Shown: positions 9,651 through 18,373, counted from the first letter of the stretch. The stretch: DNA of 20,755 nt from Pelargonium nanum (GCA_036897485.1 JAYMTF010001894.1:1-20755); one strand, 5' to 3'. Translations and numbers: made by a program. Notes: generated by a model from the sequence alone, not told the origin.

Positions 9651-9741
9651 CATGATTTATTGGCGGGCTCTAAATTTTTTTAGACGGTTATAAGTATTAA
9701 TTAATGAGATGACATTACCTCATTAACCACGATTTATTGGC
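9651..9741. repeat. short insertion-like segment flanked by 14-bp direct repeats
   Basis: CATGATTTATTGGC at 9651-9664 and CACGATTTATTGGC at 9728-9741 match at 13 of 14 bases and flank a 63-bp AT-rich segment. That segment ends in a small inverted pair (AATGAG ... CTCATT). It may be a fragment of a MITE or the scar of a partial excision. The direct repeats are clear; the mobile origin is inferred. Confidence 0.4.
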
Positions 9742-10640
9742 TTGAGATATATTTCTCTAAACAAAAACAATAATGTGAAGATAAGAGCAACGATGGATGT
9801 AGAAAATGTATGGGTGGTTTTAAGGAGAAAAGAAGTGAGTAGTAAGTACTAAGTAGGAACAACTAACAAGCAATAGCTGCCAAGTGAAAAAAGGAGAGGT
9901 CTAAACACCACTTGTTCAAGATTTTCATGCCCAGCCCAAATATTGAATATCTTTCTGCTGATGCTGGCTTTAGTGGGCTGGTCTGTGGCCCTACTATTTT
10001 AAGATTACTGGACAAAGCCCATAATAGTCTACAAGCCAAGCCAATTATGTAAATGATCAGCTCAGGTTTGACGGAGGGATATATAATATATGTTGATGTA
10101 ATAATTATGTTTGACCAAATTTGGTGTACCACGTAGTTAATTTCACCACGTGTTGAACCCAATCCAGTGAACCTCGAAAGCATGTGATCTAGTTTCTAAA
10201 TAATCTAGGATCCGATTTCTTTGAATTATTTGTCATTCAAATTAATGTGATTCTCATGGAGGTCAAAAAACCAATGTATAATATAGATTACTAAAGAAGA
10301 TAATTTATTCACTTCATGTGATTCATGCTATACAGAAAGTTGATACTATATCTCATCATTCATCAACATGTGATACACAACTTTCAGCATAGATTTGGCA
10401 ATTGAGATTGATTCAATCCTTGCATAATTGGAAACACAAGAGAAACACGATTTTAGAAACGCACTAATACTTAAGCAAATGTAAAGAAACACAGTTTATT
10501 TATCAATAAAACCCAAATCTGTAGAGTTTAAGGAAAATTGAGAATTATTTAAAATAACTGAAAGTTGCAGTAGAAATCGGAATCCTTCAACCTCCACCAC
10601 GTGTTTTAATTAATTGCAATTCTTGCAAATCTCTATTTAG

Positions 10641-10647
10641 TATATAG
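10641..10647 (+). promoter_or_regulatory. TATA-like box of the plus-strand PIP-like gene
   Basis: TATATAG lies 110 bp before the ATG at 10757. A second candidate, AATAAATA, is at 10707-10714. A G-box core (CACGTG) lies 38 bp further upstream at 10598-10603. Spacing fits a short plant 5' UTR. Moderate to low certainty. Confidence 0.35.
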
Positions 10648-10756
10648 TCAAGATTTGGAGCCTCTAAAGTAGACCTTCATTCATCTTTTATTGCAGTGCA
10701 TGCTGTAATAAATAGCATCAATCTACACCTTTCGTTCACACAATTCCATTTTCGGA

Positions 10757-10936
10757 ATGGCTATGAATAACATTCTCAACTCAATATTAATCACCATTTT
10801 TTGGGCTCTTGTCCTCTCTTGTTGGCCTTCAATATTAATGTCCGAAGCTCGACCTCTTGCAGATCAAAAGGGTCAAGCCTTCGTTGTGGGAGAAGTCAAG
10901 AACTCCGGTCCCAGCCCCGGTGGTAAGGGACACTAG
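10757..10936 (+). CDS. short PIP-like (PIPL) secreted signalling peptide precursor
   Basis: An intronless 59-aa ORF from ATG 10757 to TAG 10934-10936. It begins MAMNNILNSILITIFWALVL, a strongly hydrophobic signal peptide (about 1-28), followed by SEARPLADQKGQAFVVGEVK. The ARPL just after the predicted cleavage site is common in PIP and related precursors. The last ten residues are SGPSPGGKGH (50-59), fitting SGPSxxGxGH, and the final His is the last codon. This is the hallmark of PIP/PIPL peptides, which are secreted, proline-hydroxylated and perceived at the cell surface (RLK7 for Arabidopsis PIP1). The spacer between signal peptide and core is only about 20 residues, short for the family but intact. 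It is the second such gene in the window, on the opposite strand to the one at 6421-6675 with the F-box gene between. A nearby ATG at codon 3 could also be used. The SGPSP core is closer to PIPL members than to PIP1. Confidence 0.85.
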   Translation: MAMNNILNSILITIFWALVLSCWPSILMSEARPLADQKGQAFVVGEVKNSGPSPGGKGH

Positions 10937-11176
10937 CTAACAATTATAATTTGATGTTTTAGTTCACCAATATTGGTCACCACTACACATGTTCGTATAT
11001 TCCAACACCTGCATCAGCCAATTGGTTCAGTCCTTATTGACTATTAATATTATTCATTCATTAGTATATGTAAATGAAATGTAACCTTATTGTACTTCGT
11101 TTATGTCTTTGGATTCTTTGTACTACACCTATGATCATTTGAGTGTGCTGCTGTTAATGTTTCCTTGTAAGTTTTC

Positions 11177-11418
11177 AAATCAAATTACGTGATATTATGA
11201 GATTGGTCTGATAGTTAAGATGATCTGTTTGTCTTTCTTTTAGTCCTTTAAGTTTAAATGTCAGTTAACACTCGATGAATTTCTCCTTGAAAGCGCACCT
11301 GCTCAATGTGGGGCTACGCCCTTATAATCGTTCGATTATTGAATTGTCTCAAGGCACGCGAAAAATTGGCACAAGTTTATCGCGGTACCCCAATAATAGT
11401 AATAAAATCAAGTTACGT
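11177..11418 (+). mobile_element. tRNA-derived-type SINE with flanking target-site duplication
   Basis: A 214-bp body (11191-11404) is flanked by AAATCAAATTACGT (11177-11190) and AAATCAAGTTACGT (11405-11418), a 14-bp duplication with one mismatch. The 5' part has an A-box-like TCTGATAGTTAAGATG (about 11207-11222). A decayed B-box AAGTTTAAATGTC (about 11250-11262) resembles GGTTCAAATCTC. It ends in an AATAATAGTAATA tail rather than pure poly(A). The 76-codon open stretch over its 3' half (11275-11505) is incidental. Family not assigned; it does not align well with the SINE at 18152. Confidence 0.6.
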
Positions 11419-11536
11419 ACAAAGTACATTCTCTATACAATATATGTGCTGATCGTCAGAAGCTCAATGCTTGTGAAGCTGCAAAATGCAAGATCGTGCT
11501 CATAACCCACACAGTTGTGACGTCGTGTAGAATCAA

Positions 11537-11912
11537 AGTTGGATTAAACATTTACTATTCCAATTCAATTAGGTTGCCTAAATTTTAGTATAAACATCAT
11601 ATTATCATGTAATAGAAGAATCCTACAGTATGATTGAGTGAACACGAAAGAGAGACAAGATAGGAAACATAGAGAGATTGAATGGTAGATTAGGGGATGT
11701 TGTGTTAAATAGTCAGTCTCAAGCGAGTGTTTAGAGTAATTATCAACGTAGATCATATCTCTAGAGTGAATTTACGAAAGAGAAAATTTGATAGCAAGTT
11801 AATGCAACCCGTGGACATATGTAGTTGTCATACCATATAAACTTGTGTCTTGTGTTATTATGTTCTTGGTTGAATGTTTTTATTTTTGTTCTTGTATTTG
11901 TGGTGTTGGACA
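11537..11912 (+). mobile_element. lone LTR of a Copia-type retrotransposon (fossil)
   Basis: About 376 bp beginning GTTGGATTAAAC, with a purine-rich centre (GAAAGAGAGACAAGATAGG) and a 3' part CCCGTGGACATATGTAG ... AAACTTGTGTCTTGTG ... GTGTTGGACA. This organisation is typical of Copia-superfamily LTRs in dicots, which usually start TGTTGGATTA and carry CCGTGGACGTAGG near the end. A degraded primer-binding-like ATTGGAGATAC follows at about 11916, but no gag-pol interior is seen on either side within the window. It is therefore a solo LTR or an end fragment. No clear 5-bp duplication is left, which suggests it is old. Confidence 0.5.
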
Positions 11913-14161
11913 AAAATTGGAGATACAAAACAAGTATGCGAGTAAATGATGGTGAATATTGAAATAATGAAATTAGCTTAAGATACATCTATATCAAAGT
12001 ACATAAGATTTACTATTTTAACGAGAGAGACCGCAATTTGTCATTTGCAAATACAAGAGACTATGGTCGTTCTGAAAATTAAGAGCAGTTATAGTCGAAC
12101 AAAAACATTAACCGCCTCTCAAAACAGCCTAGAACAAAAGAGATGCACAAACCCTGTATAGAGATCCACAATTGCTAATATTAACCTGAAAAAAAAACAT
12201 TTATTTTCCTATAAAGTATATATAATTTCAGAAGATTTGAAATTAACTTTCATGGTTTGAGGCTGGAGTATCATGCTATCTTTCTGAACGATTAAGAAAC
12301 CAGTTGTACAATATTTCGGTCTAAGCCCAAACATTTTGGGTTACAACGAGGCCCATATAAACCCTTAGCTATTATCAATTAGTAATTAAAATCAAGTATG
12401 AGCCCGGTTTTGAGGCCCAAAAGTAAATCAACGAGTCGGATAGTTTGTGGCTAGATGTACATGTCCACTACTGATAGGCAAGATTCACCGGTTCGGTCGG
12501 GTATATCAGTTAAAACAATCTGTTTTGACAATAGTAATGTGACACCAATATAAAACTCATTTTAAAACATTAATGTAAATATGTCCCTTGCTATTTTGAC
12601 AACAAAATAAAAACAAATTAACTTATTGATCAGCAGATCTTATTAGCAAATAACAAGTTTTGTTGTGTTAAATTTTTCTTAACCTCATCTACAAGTTGTA
12701 CTATTTAAAAGTATATTCTTTTAGTTATCTAAAGATAAAAGTATATTCTTTTTCATACTTGATTTGAATTTATTTTCCAAATGTCTACTCCCACAAACGG
12801 TTAAAAAGTGTGGTTAATGGACAAAAAATCAGTTAATAACAATTATGGTCTTGTATAGTTACTATTCCACTAAAAATATTTCAAAACCAACTAATGTGTC
12901 TCTTTGAAAATGGCTTAAGTCTGAAGTTCTAAGACACGAAGCTGGAGATTAAGGTTGCGTTCTTAGAGCTTACACAAGGATAGCACACCGCTAAACAAAG
13001 TCAACATGTGTTCTCAAGAAAATCGGCTCGATTGAGAGAGTCAAAATCTATACCGAAAAAATTTAAACCACTTCTTGATAGGAAGGACTTTAGAGCAATT
13101 TCTACTAAGATTAAGTCTGAAACCTATGATGAAGAACTAAACATGACAACTATAATTTCTATATAGAAGAGAGAAAAGGAAGAAAATAGAATGTCTATTT
13201 TTTTTGTAAATGTGTGTTTAAATGTTGCAAAACAACTAATTAATTACTAATTTGTTAGACCATATCGGCATATCGAAATAAAGAAAACAAAAATAACGGA
13301 CCCCACTAGCAATTAGTCATAGACTCATAGCCACCCATTGCTTTCTCCTAGTTTTAAATTTTTATTTTTTAAAAGAAGTATTTTGTGGCAAGTAATATGT
13401 TTTTAGAAAAAAGCCCGGAAGAGAGTTGGGTGGGTCACTGGACAGCATAACTTGAATTTTCTAGCAACACGATAAGTACAACTACTTTTTTTTAGCTCAA
13501 TCTTATCCTCCAGCTTTTTTTCCCACATGCTTAAAATTTTCCCACGAACCAAACAAAACCATTGAAGCTCCTATCTCCCAAACAACCCCAGCTGTACACC
13601 ACTGCCCACAAATACAGTTGCGTCTTTTTTGTCCATCACCCACTAACAAACAAACATATCTTTCAATTAGACCCATTCATTTTCTTTCTTCTTTTTTTTT
13701 AATTTCTCATTTTCAAGTTTCAACTTTCAACCATAAAAAAATCATAACACACATATATAACAGGTTTTATATATTTTATATTTTTCAAATTTGTTAAACC
13801 AACTTGTCCCTCAGATTTTTCCACCTGCCCCAACCCAACCAGACCTTTCTTTTTCTAAAGAAGAAAACCAAACAAAACCCTCTAAATTATATTGTCTCTA
13901 GATTTTCCATTATGTCCCCTGTACACTACCAAAATTATTAACCCTACTTTTAAAGAAGCAAAGAAAAAAAACAAAACAATAAGCTTGACGAAAATTCAAA
14001 AAAAAAAAAAAAACAAGTCTTTTCTGGATATTTTTAGCCCCTCCAGGCACATTCCTTCTTCTCCATCATTGGTTCATCTAGGATCATCATGGAAGCTCAT
14101 GATTCGACATCTAGAGACTGATTCTGTTGCTGTTTGAATGGCATCGTTGGCTAGTTTTCTC
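11913..14161. other. long AT-rich spacer, ending in the 3' side of the MYB gene
   Basis: No supported gene. At 12350-12367 GGCCCATATAAACCCTTA combines a GGCCCAT (TCP site II-like) with a telo-box-like AAACCCT, a promoter-type pairing, but no gene follows. A 16-bp direct repeat sits at 12707-12751. The last few hundred bases (about 13850-14161) would be the MYB 3' UTR; open stretches at 13892-14137 and 14138-14332 (+) are low-complexity or antisense to it. An A(16) run is at about 13998-14013. Confidence 0.4.
12707..12751. repeat. 16-bp direct repeat
   Basis: TAAAAGTATATTCTTT occurs at 12707-12722 and again at 12736-12751, separated by 13 bp. It is a perfect duplication, probably by slippage or as the footprint of a transient insertion. 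Confidence 0.7.
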
Positions 14162-15124
14162 CTACTCGATCCTAGTAATCCCAATCCGCTTCACCACGGC
14201 GTTACCAATGGCTTCAGTCTGCAAATTGCAGAGCCCGTTCTGCTCAATCCCAGACATGTAGTTTCTCACTTCCTTTCTTATCATCTCCTGCATCACACTC
14301 AAGAACTCTGTGCTGAAGAACTGTTTCTCTAACCCCATCGTTGCCGCCGGGACTTGTATAGCCATCGCTGCGGGGGGAGCACCTTGAACATGATGCTGCT
14401 GCGGTTGTACCAACTCGGTCGAACAGCCATTATTGTTTGATCCGTATCCGGATCCGGGTGCCTGATTCGGGACCTCGCATGAATCGGATCCAGGTAGGGA
14501 AAGACTCAGCAAGGTTGGAGGATCGGCGGCGGGCGGCGATGAGATCTCAAGCTGCTGAACCGGAGATACGATGGACCCGGTTCTGGCCAGAGGTCTGTAC
14601 ACAGGGTTCGAAGACATGCCGGGTAAGCTTGAGTCGCTAAGGTCCGAACCCGAAGGACTGCTCGGGTTCAAGTAATGACCCGAAACGGTAGCCCCCGCCC
14701 CGACGCTGGCCGATCTTTTGAGCGGTGGCTGGTTTTCGCCGGCGCCAAAATCCTCGGCCATGGAGGAGCATTTGCGCTTCAAAGTGGAGTTCCAGTGGTT
14801 CTTTATGGCGTTATCGGTGCGGCCATTGAGGAGGCGCGCGATGGTGGCCCATTTGTTCCCGAAACGGGCGTGGGCACGGATGATGGTGTCATCCTCTTCG
14901 GGCGTGAACGGCCGGTGCTCCACCTGCGGCGAAAGCTGGTTGCACCACCGCAGCCGGCACGATTTACCGGATCGGCCCGGGATCGATTTGCTAATGAGAG
15001 ACCAGTTTCTGGGCCCATGCTTCTGGACCAGTCTCTGTAACAAGTCGTCTTCCTCGGGGCTCCATGGACCCTTGATCCGATCCACATCTTTCCTTACAAC
15101 AGTGGCCATGGATTGAAAGTTCAT
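14162..15124 (-). CDS. R2R3-MYB transcription factor, subgroup 22 (MYB44/70/73/77-like)
   Basis: An intronless gene for a 320-aa nuclear transcription factor. R2 covers about 17-66 ([17 protein letters not shown]; Trp 21, 41, 60). R3 covers about 71-117 (Phe73 in place of the first Trp, then Trp 92 and 111, ending [14 protein letters not shown]). After the repeats come [11 protein letters not shown] (about 156-166), an EAR-type LSLSL at 206-210, and subgroup motif 22.2, [17 protein letters not shown] (about 274-290). This order is diagnostic of subgroup 22, whose members act in ABA, auxin, stress and wound responses and bind AACnG-type sites; the SP-containing Ser block is a MAP-kinase target region in MYB44. 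Intronless structure is normal for the subgroup. Two starts are possible: Met1 at 15124 or Met6 at 15109, the latter followed by GCC and closer to where relatives begin (315 aa). The leader is C/T-rich, and a TATA box lies about 175 bp upstream. Which of MYB44, 70, 73 or 77 is orthologous is not settled; LxLxL implies repressive ability. Confidence 0.95.
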   Translation of the reverse strand: MNFQSMATVVRKDVDRIKGPWSPEEDDLLQRLVQKHGPRNWSLISKSIPGRSGKSCRLRWCNQLSPQVEHRPFTPEEDDTIIRAHARFGNKWATIARLLNGRTDNAIKNHWNSTLKRKCSSMAEDFGAGENQPPLKRSASVGAGATVSGHYLNPSSPSGSDLSDSSLPGMSSNPVYRPLARTGSIVSPVQQLEISSPPAADPPTLLSLSLPGSDSCEVPNQAPGSGYGSNNNGCSTELVQPQQHHVQGAPPAAMAIQVPAATMGLEKQFFSTEFLSVMQEMIRKEVRNYMSGIEQNGLCNLQTEAIGNAVVKRIGITRIE

Positions 15125-16182
15125 GTATATCTAAAGCTAAAGAAGAAGGAAAAACAAAAAAAATGAAAATCTGACTATTTAAAGATTTTTTTGTTGTTTG
15201 TTTGAGAAATATTTGTACAGAGGGAGGAGGAGGAGGTGGTGAAGGCGAGGCCTGTCACCTGTGGTTTTAGAACAAAGTGGGGAGAGGAGAGGAGAGGGTA
15301 TATATATGGCAGAAAGTGAGAGGGAAGGTGACTGGAAGAGCCGGTTGCAGTGACCGGTCACAGCCGTTGAGAGTAGAGGATTCTTCCAGGCAAGACAGTT
15401 ACTAGCATACAGCTGTCAAATGCACACGTGTCGGCTCTTGGCCTCTCTAGCTTACACGTATAATAGTCAGTACGTACATCATACGGTGTACATGCAATTC
15501 CCATTGTACACTCATTCTGATTATTTAATTTATACAAAAAAATTATTATAAAAAAATCACAAAAACATTCAAGAGGTAATTAACATAAACTCTTGGAATG
15601 AAACGGTAGCAAACTGAAATTGAAAAGTAGTGGCCGTTTTGTAAGTTAGGAAATGTGTTCAAAACAATGAATTAGAAGGGAAGTTATCTTAAAATGTTAA
15701 GGAATAAATTAATAGGATATTTTAGAAGGGAGCGGATATGAGTTTGACCGAGCCAGGCTGGATAGCATATTGAAGTTAAAATAAAATAGAAAAAAAGTAG
15801 TTGTAGTAGTAATTAGTGGACGCACGGAAGGTGAGTTGGCGGGGAAAACGACAAAAAGTTGTAGTAGCAAAATCGGGGAGCCAAGGCAATGCTAATTAAC
15901 TGCTAAATTGTCAGTCCAGCCTGGCAGGTCCACCCGATTAGCACCCTTAACGGCCTTAATCGACCACTGCCACGTGTCAGTAATCCCAACCGACTCCACC
16001 GTCTCACCTGCTTTATTTATTATTTCCCTTCCCTCTGAACCTTCCTCCATACCTTCCCACCTTTCTCTTTCGGTTTATATATTGACATTTTTAAGTTAGT
16101 CATTTAAATTTTCATATCTATATCACAGTAAATTACAGTCACTAATTTGTTGCAACATAGTACAGTGTTGTGTGGCGGTGGA
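15125..16182 (-). promoter_or_regulatory. upstream region of the MYB gene
   Basis: On the minus strand this region holds a C/T-rich leader (GAGGAGG and GGAGAGGA runs on the plus strand at 15221-15298), a TATA box at 15299-15307, and ACGT-type ABA elements. ACACGTGTC is at about 15424-15432, some 300 bp from the ATG. CCACGTGTC lies at 15970-15978 with ACCGAC, a DRE/CRT core, at 15989-15994. Stress and ABA control would suit a subgroup-22 MYB. A small open stretch at 15908-16099 (+) is not a gene. Confidence 0.5.
15299..15307 (-). promoter_or_regulatory. TATA box of the MYB gene
   Basis: Minus strand ATATATATA within CATATATATACC, about 175 bp upstream of the coding start and followed in the direction of transcription by a C/T-rich stretch typical of plant leaders. 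It implies a 5' UTR of about 145 nt. Confidence 0.6.
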
Positions 16183-16926
16183 TAGAGCTGACAATTTAGA
16201 TCATAATCTGTGTCACGACACGAAACACGACACTGATTTAAATTTATAATTTGTTGTAATCTTCTAGACATGATATTTGTTCTTGAATATCAACACGTCA
16301 AGGTCAATTAAATAGGTAATCAGGTCAACAACGACCCATACACTTGTTGTGTCATGTCGTGTCATGTCTAAACTCATTTATATAGTCGGGTCATGTCAAC
16401 AAGAACCTAAATAAAACATATATATCGTGTTGTGTCGTGTCAATCCGCTTGCATGGATGGATCCATGTTTGGGGGCAATTGCACCCACTCAATTTTATTT
16501 TTTTTGAAAGTGCACCATTAAGTTTTCATATTTGTCCTTACATATTATACATTTGCCCCCCACTAACGTTTTCAAAATTTTCAACATTGCCCTATTAAAA
16601 ATTATTTTAATAGAGATTTGAATCTATAACTTCTATCACTGTACTGAAAACACTTCATTAATTTAGCCATGAAACATGTGTACCAATTTTTAACTATATA
16701 TCTATTTATGAATTAATTTATTTTATTATTATATGTATATAATATTAGATAATTATTTTGCCTCCACTGACTAAACTTTCTGGATCCGTCACTGTCCGCT
16801 TGTATACAGATTGTGCTTGTGTCGTCGTGTAATTCAACCCGTATAGTAAATGAGTTAGGTTCGTGTTGACCCGTTTAACAAAATATTTAACCGTCAACAT
16901 AACACGAACACGAGCTGCAACTCCTA
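16183..16926. mobile_element. decayed hAT-like non-autonomous element, host of a nested MITE
   Basis: The left end reads TAGAGCTGACAAT and the reverse complement of the right end reads TAGGAGTTGCAGCT, both variants of the TAGGGNTGNCA termini of hAT elements. The flanking 8-mers are GCGGTGGA (16175-16182) and GTGATAGA (16927-16934). They agree at 5 of 8, and all three differences are C/T or G/A transitions, as expected for an old 8-bp duplication in methylated DNA. Just inside both ends are many GTCGTGT/ACACGAC motifs in opposite orientation, forming the subterminal repeats. Without the insertion at 16452-16794 and its extra duplication the element is about 393 bp and has no transposase. Confidence 0.5.
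16444..16802. mobile_element. hAT-type MITE nested in the larger element, with perfect 8-bp TSD
   Basis: A 343-bp body (16452-16794) is flanked by TCCGCTTG at 16444-16451 and 16795-16802, a perfect 8-bp duplication. The left terminus CATGGATGGATCCA and the reverse-complemented right terminus CAGTGACGGATCCA match at 11 of 14 bases. Both are followed by a G-rich block ending GGCAA (TTTGGGGGCAA left, GTGGAGGCAAAA right). The interior is AT-rich and non-coding. Size, 8-bp TSD and CA-starting termini fit a non-autonomous hAT MITE. It is younger than the element it interrupts. Confidence 0.65.
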
Positions 16927-18138
16927 GTGATAGACAATAAAGACTCATACATCGGTGAGGTGAGGTCCCCTGGGCTTTCAATTCATGCAAGCTGCAGTCA
17001 AGCACTGAAATCCAACTCTCTGATTTTAATAGCTGCTGCCATTAACGATAGTTTTAAATGCAGAGATCCAATTCATTTCCCTGAATAGTCACGAAAACAA
17101 CATTTTTAATTAACATAGTACTCTCATATTGCTGTAATAACGTTACAGCATTTTGATTGTGATCGAACAACTAACCTACACTATATTTAATTTCTACAGT
17201 TAAATATCTGAGTTTTATTTTTCCAATTGAAAAACAAAGGAAGGAACAATCAAAATTGTAACAAACATGCATGCAGTTGCAGTCTGTACGCGGGAAGAAA
17301 CACAGCTGTTTCTAACTTCCCAAACGGACCCACTGTCACGTGCCCACGCGCATCCCCTCCACCTAACCCTGTCCTTTTTGCCTTACTCCATCACGTGACC
17401 TCACGTACACTGTTAACTGTAAAATTTCAATATGGTATATGTATCAACTATCAACTATCAACTATGTTAATTTACATAAGATTTAGTTTCTAAGATTCTT
17501 TGGAAGTTGTCGTATTAGAATTAATACTTTTTATTTAAAGGACCATTGTGACAGTCCTTTGGAACGTGCTACATTCATAAGTACACCCAATACGGAACAA
17601 GGTTGCAATTAAAAATTTGGTGTATATCTATTGAGGTCACATGGTGACGGTAGAGAAAGGAGGAGGATGTTTCGTAGTACTGGTAGTACACTAATTAAGT
17701 ATTGCTTGTCGCCGTTAATGGATCTGCAAATCCCAATAATTAAAACTAACTAAGCCATAGATCGAGAGCACCTTTTTTTTCTAAATTTTATTCACAAAAG
17801 CACAAGCTTGGGATGCTAAATTTATAATTAAGAAAGATAAGTCCCATACTATTCAGATACTGAATTCAAAGAGACAGTGCAGAGCAGAAAATGCATGTTT
17901 TGATGATAGATAGGCCCCATCTTTTTTGTGGAACCATGTATAACTTGGGTGGTTACAATGATTTTGCACAAAAGTTTGGTTATGTGTTATAACCTTATGG
18001 ACTAGCTTGTCAAATCCATTTATTTTGATCTTCACCCAAACAACTTTTTACTCAAATCCTGGTTGGTAATTTCAGGATATAATCCTTATTTATTCTGAAA
18101 TTTCGCATTAATCGCATTTTCTCCCCGTGATTTCTTTT
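16927..18138. other. spacer with an orphan G-box cluster
   Basis: No supported gene. GC-richer DNA at about 17320-17415 carries two CACGTG G-boxes (17337-17342, 17392-17397), CACGTA (17402-17407) and CACGCG (17345-17350). A heptamer TATCAAC is repeated three times at 17442-17462. Open stretches at 16745-17005 (-), 17227-17493 (+) and 17853-18035 (-) match no family. Confidence 0.4.
17442..17462 (+). repeat. 3x TATCAAC heptamer microsatellite
   Basis: Three perfect tandem copies of TATCAAC, followed by a partial TAT. Small slippage repeat. Confidence 0.8.
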
Positions 18139-18373
18139 AATGAAAGAGACAGTTACCGAGGCATGTTGGGTTAAGCATTAATCTTGGTTGATGCACTTTG
18201 AATTTCCTTTTACATCTCAGGTTCGAGCCTCCTTGCCGACGGTATGGGGTGAGATTCATGGGTTTAAGAAGAGAGCTAACAACTAACTCGTGTGACGCCC
18301 CCACTAGGGGGTGAGAAACACAGGCCTTTATAGGCATGTTCTCCCGTCGCTTATAAAAGAAATGAAAGAGACA
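18139..18373 (+). mobile_element. SINE with perfect 13-bp target-site duplication
   Basis: AATGAAAGAGACA occurs at 18139-18151 and 18361-18373 and flanks a 209-bp body (18152-18360). The body has an A-box-like TGTTGGGTTAAGC (about 18164-18176) and a well-kept Pol III B-box GGTTCGAGCC (18220-18229; consensus GGTTCRANNCC) about 70 bp from its 5' end, as in tRNA-derived SINEs. The 3' half contains the palindrome CCCCCACTAGGGGG (about 18299-18312) and ends TTATAAAAG rather than in long poly(A). The perfect duplication points to a fairly recent insertion. The minus-strand open stretch across it (18137-18415) is incidental. Family name not assigned. Confidence 0.72.

Larger units (their letters stand above)
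9311..10756. other. 3' side of the F-box gene, spacer, and upstream region of the second PIP gene
   Basis: The first 200 bp would hold the 3' UTR of the F-box gene. The rest is AT-rich. An open stretch at 9863-10183 (-) has no recognisable domain. In front of the peptide gene, a G-box (CACGTG, 10598-10603) and a TATA-like TATATAG (10641-10647) lie 154 and 110 bp upstream of its ATG. A repeat fragment at about 9630-9745 is described separately. Confidence 0.4.

Noticed and set aside
12905-13135. Possible coding remnant around TTAGAGCTTACACAAGGATAG
   Set aside because: Short protein-like runs only, with no consistent direction or family. Not distinguishable from chance.
14437-15116. Three open stretches overlapping the MYB gene (14437-14640 +, 14675-15116 +, 14803-15087 -)
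   Set aside because: They are other-frame or antisense readings of a GC-rich, clearly conserved MYB coding region.
18212-18240. B-box GGTTCGAGCC as part of a tRNA gene
   Set aside because: No acceptor stem or anticodon arm can be folded around it. The flanking 13-bp duplication shows that it belongs to a SINE.
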